Source of the DNA: an uncultured Bacilli bacterium
Lineage (GTDB): Bacteria; Bacillota_I; Bacilli_A; RF39; UBA660
Direction of reading: 5' to 3'
Length of the DNA stretch: 32,656 nt
Assembly: GCA_947624175.1 (NCBI GenBank)
Contig: CANQJD010000012.1
Coordinates: forward strand, 1-32,656
The position numbers and the translations under genes are program-made. This document shows positions 31,647 through 32,656 of the stretch, piece by piece. Position 1 is the stretch's first letter, and every line of letters starts with the position of its first letter. The notes beneath the pieces are model-generated. The model worked only from the letters and a program-made list of their open reading frames with translations, was not told the origin of the DNA and ran no database searches.

Positions 31647-32656
31647 ATGGAAGTAGAATTAGTAAAAAAGAAAAATAAGAATATAAAAAGTCTAGTAATA
31701 GGAATATTATTAGTATTAATAGTAGCTATAAGTATTTCATATGGTTTATTCAAGTATTCAAGAGTAGCAGATAATCAAGAACTAATAGCTGGAGATATTT
31801 ATATGAAAGCGATTAGTAATGAAGTAACAGTTGGAAATTTAAAACCAATGGATAAAGAAGAAGGAAAAGTAAATGGAAATAAATATAAATTTAAAGTAGA
31901 AGGATATAATAATTCTAAAAAAGATATCTATTATGGAATCTATTTAAAATATGGAGAAGAAATTGAAAATAAGCAAAGATTCAATGATGAAGATATAGTC
32001 GTATATTTAACAGAAACTAAGAATGGAGAAACCAAAGATGTCTTTGGACCAGGAAGATTATCAGATTTTAATCGAAATATGATTTATTCAAATACAATAG
32101 ATGGAAATATAAGTAAAGAAGATAAAGTAGAAATAGAATATGAATTAACAATATGGTTAAGTGATAATGTTTTGGTAAGTGATACAGAGACAAGTTTTGA
32201 AGGAAAACATATCTATACAACAAGTGAATATGAAAATAGTTATTTTAATATAGATGTCGAAGTAGAAGGAGACTTTGTAGAAAAAGAAATCATCAAAGGA
32301 GAAACTAGCATAGAAGCTTATACGGTAGAAAGCAATAAAGATTATGATTTAGAAAGTGCTCCAGTAGTAAGAGAAGAAGTAGAAGTAATAATTAAATCAG
32401 ATAAAGAAACCAATGAGATGGTAGTAACTGATGAGACAACAAGTGAAGTAGATAATATAACTCCAATCAAGAAAGGAGGATTATGGGAAGGACATTATAT
32501 AGCAGAATCAACTGGAGATTATAATTATTATGTAGTATATACAGATGGAAAGATAAGTCCAAGAGAAAATTTTTCGATTAAGATAGAATATATACATATA
32601 AATAAACCGAATAATAAGTTATGTATAGCAAGAACCTATAATGGAGAAGAACAAGA
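31647..32656 (+). CDS. Surface protein with SipW-like signal, runs off the window
   Basis: The frame is open from ATG 31647, after AAAGGA, to the window end, giving 336 codons without stop. Residues 14-33 are a hydrophobic signal ending Ser-Ile-Ser-Tyr-Gly. The next segment, DNQELIAGDIYMK, is nearly the same as in the protein at 226, and the beta-rich N-domain to about 210 is homologous (YGIYLKYGEE, EYELTIWLSD, VEGDF). From about 215 an acidic region rich in Glu and Val follows, then a part starting KKGGLWEGHY. Whether a DUF6273-like tip follows cannot be seen. It shares the G8 leader type with the gene at 226. Confidence 0.75.
   Translation, partial: MEVELVKKKNKNIKSLVIGILLVLIVAISISYGLFKYSRVADNQELIAGDIYMKAISNEVTVGNLKPMDKEEGKVNGNKYKFKVEGYNNSKKDIYYGIYLKYGEEIENKQRFNDEDIVVYLTETKNGETKDVFGPGRLSDFNRNMIYSNTIDGNISKEDKVEIEYELTIWLSDNVLVSDTETSFEGKHIYTTSEYENSYFNIDVEVEGDFVEKEIIKGETSIEAYTVESNKDYDLESAPVVREEVEVIIKSDKETNEMVVTDETTSEVDNITPIKKGGLWEGHYIAESTGDYNYYVVYTDGKISPRENFSIKIEYIHINKPNNKLCIARTYNGEEQ

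Overview
The window is AT-rich, uses TGA as a stop (for example at the ends of parE and the LTA synthase gene) and TGG for Trp, so it uses the standard bacterial code. It carries a GerA-type spore germination operon, a lipoteichoic acid synthase, a D-Ala-D-Ala carboxypeptidase and topoisomerase IV genes that resemble those of Bacillus subtilis. This points to a walled, probably spore-forming, very low-GC Bacillota of the Bacilli side (Erysipelotrichia or RF39-like gut lineages), not a wall-less mollicute. That placement is inference from gene content and composition.

Layout. 1-1890: a leader containing a run of eight G, an intrinsic terminator, and a surface protein gene. 1961-5335: a small membrane protein, a VUT/YhhQ-type transporter with a basic tail, HU, the CCA-adding enzyme and an exported protein. 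5289-8477 (minus): spore germination operon gerA-gerC-gerB. 8564-9876: an Rpn/PD-(D/E)XK gene between two copies of a promoter-like repeat, each followed by a long hairpin. 10049-14478: parE-parC. 14502-16532 (minus): LTA synthase, divergent from a 500-residue protein of unknown function. 18214-21382: a short RelA/SpoT homolog and glutamyl-tRNA synthetase. 21473-24067: a large modular surface protein. 24139-27099: rpsP-khpA, a rhomboid protease and DacF-type carboxypeptidase. 27211-30394: two tandem surface proteins. 30466-31344: a P-type ATPase broken after its first third. 31362-end: a second G8 leader with a 22-codon ORF and terminator, then another surface protein that runs off the window.

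The unifying theme of the accessory part is a family of five exported proteins (226, 21473, 27211, 28850 and 31647). Each has a hydrophobic N-terminal signal resembling the SipW/TasA type and a beta-rich N-domain. The four complete ones also have a C-terminal DUF6273-like or FGE/C-type-lectin-like domain. Two of them, at opposite edges of the window, share a leader with a homopolymeric G8 tract, a 23-nt conserved block and a two-tier terminator hairpin. This is a candidate phase-variable or attenuated switch. The tandem pair 27211/28850 has nearly identical N-terminal halves but very different C-terminal tips, and in the second copy the tip is about half G+C by hand count in an otherwise AT-rich gene.

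The housekeeping part is conventional, with some oddities. The RelA/SpoT homolog lacks the ACT region and has Gln where synthetases have the catalytic Glu. rpsP-khpA is not followed by rimM-trmD. Several promoters overlap the terminator of the preceding gene. No tRNA, rRNA, CRISPR array, reverse transcriptase or integrase gene was seen.
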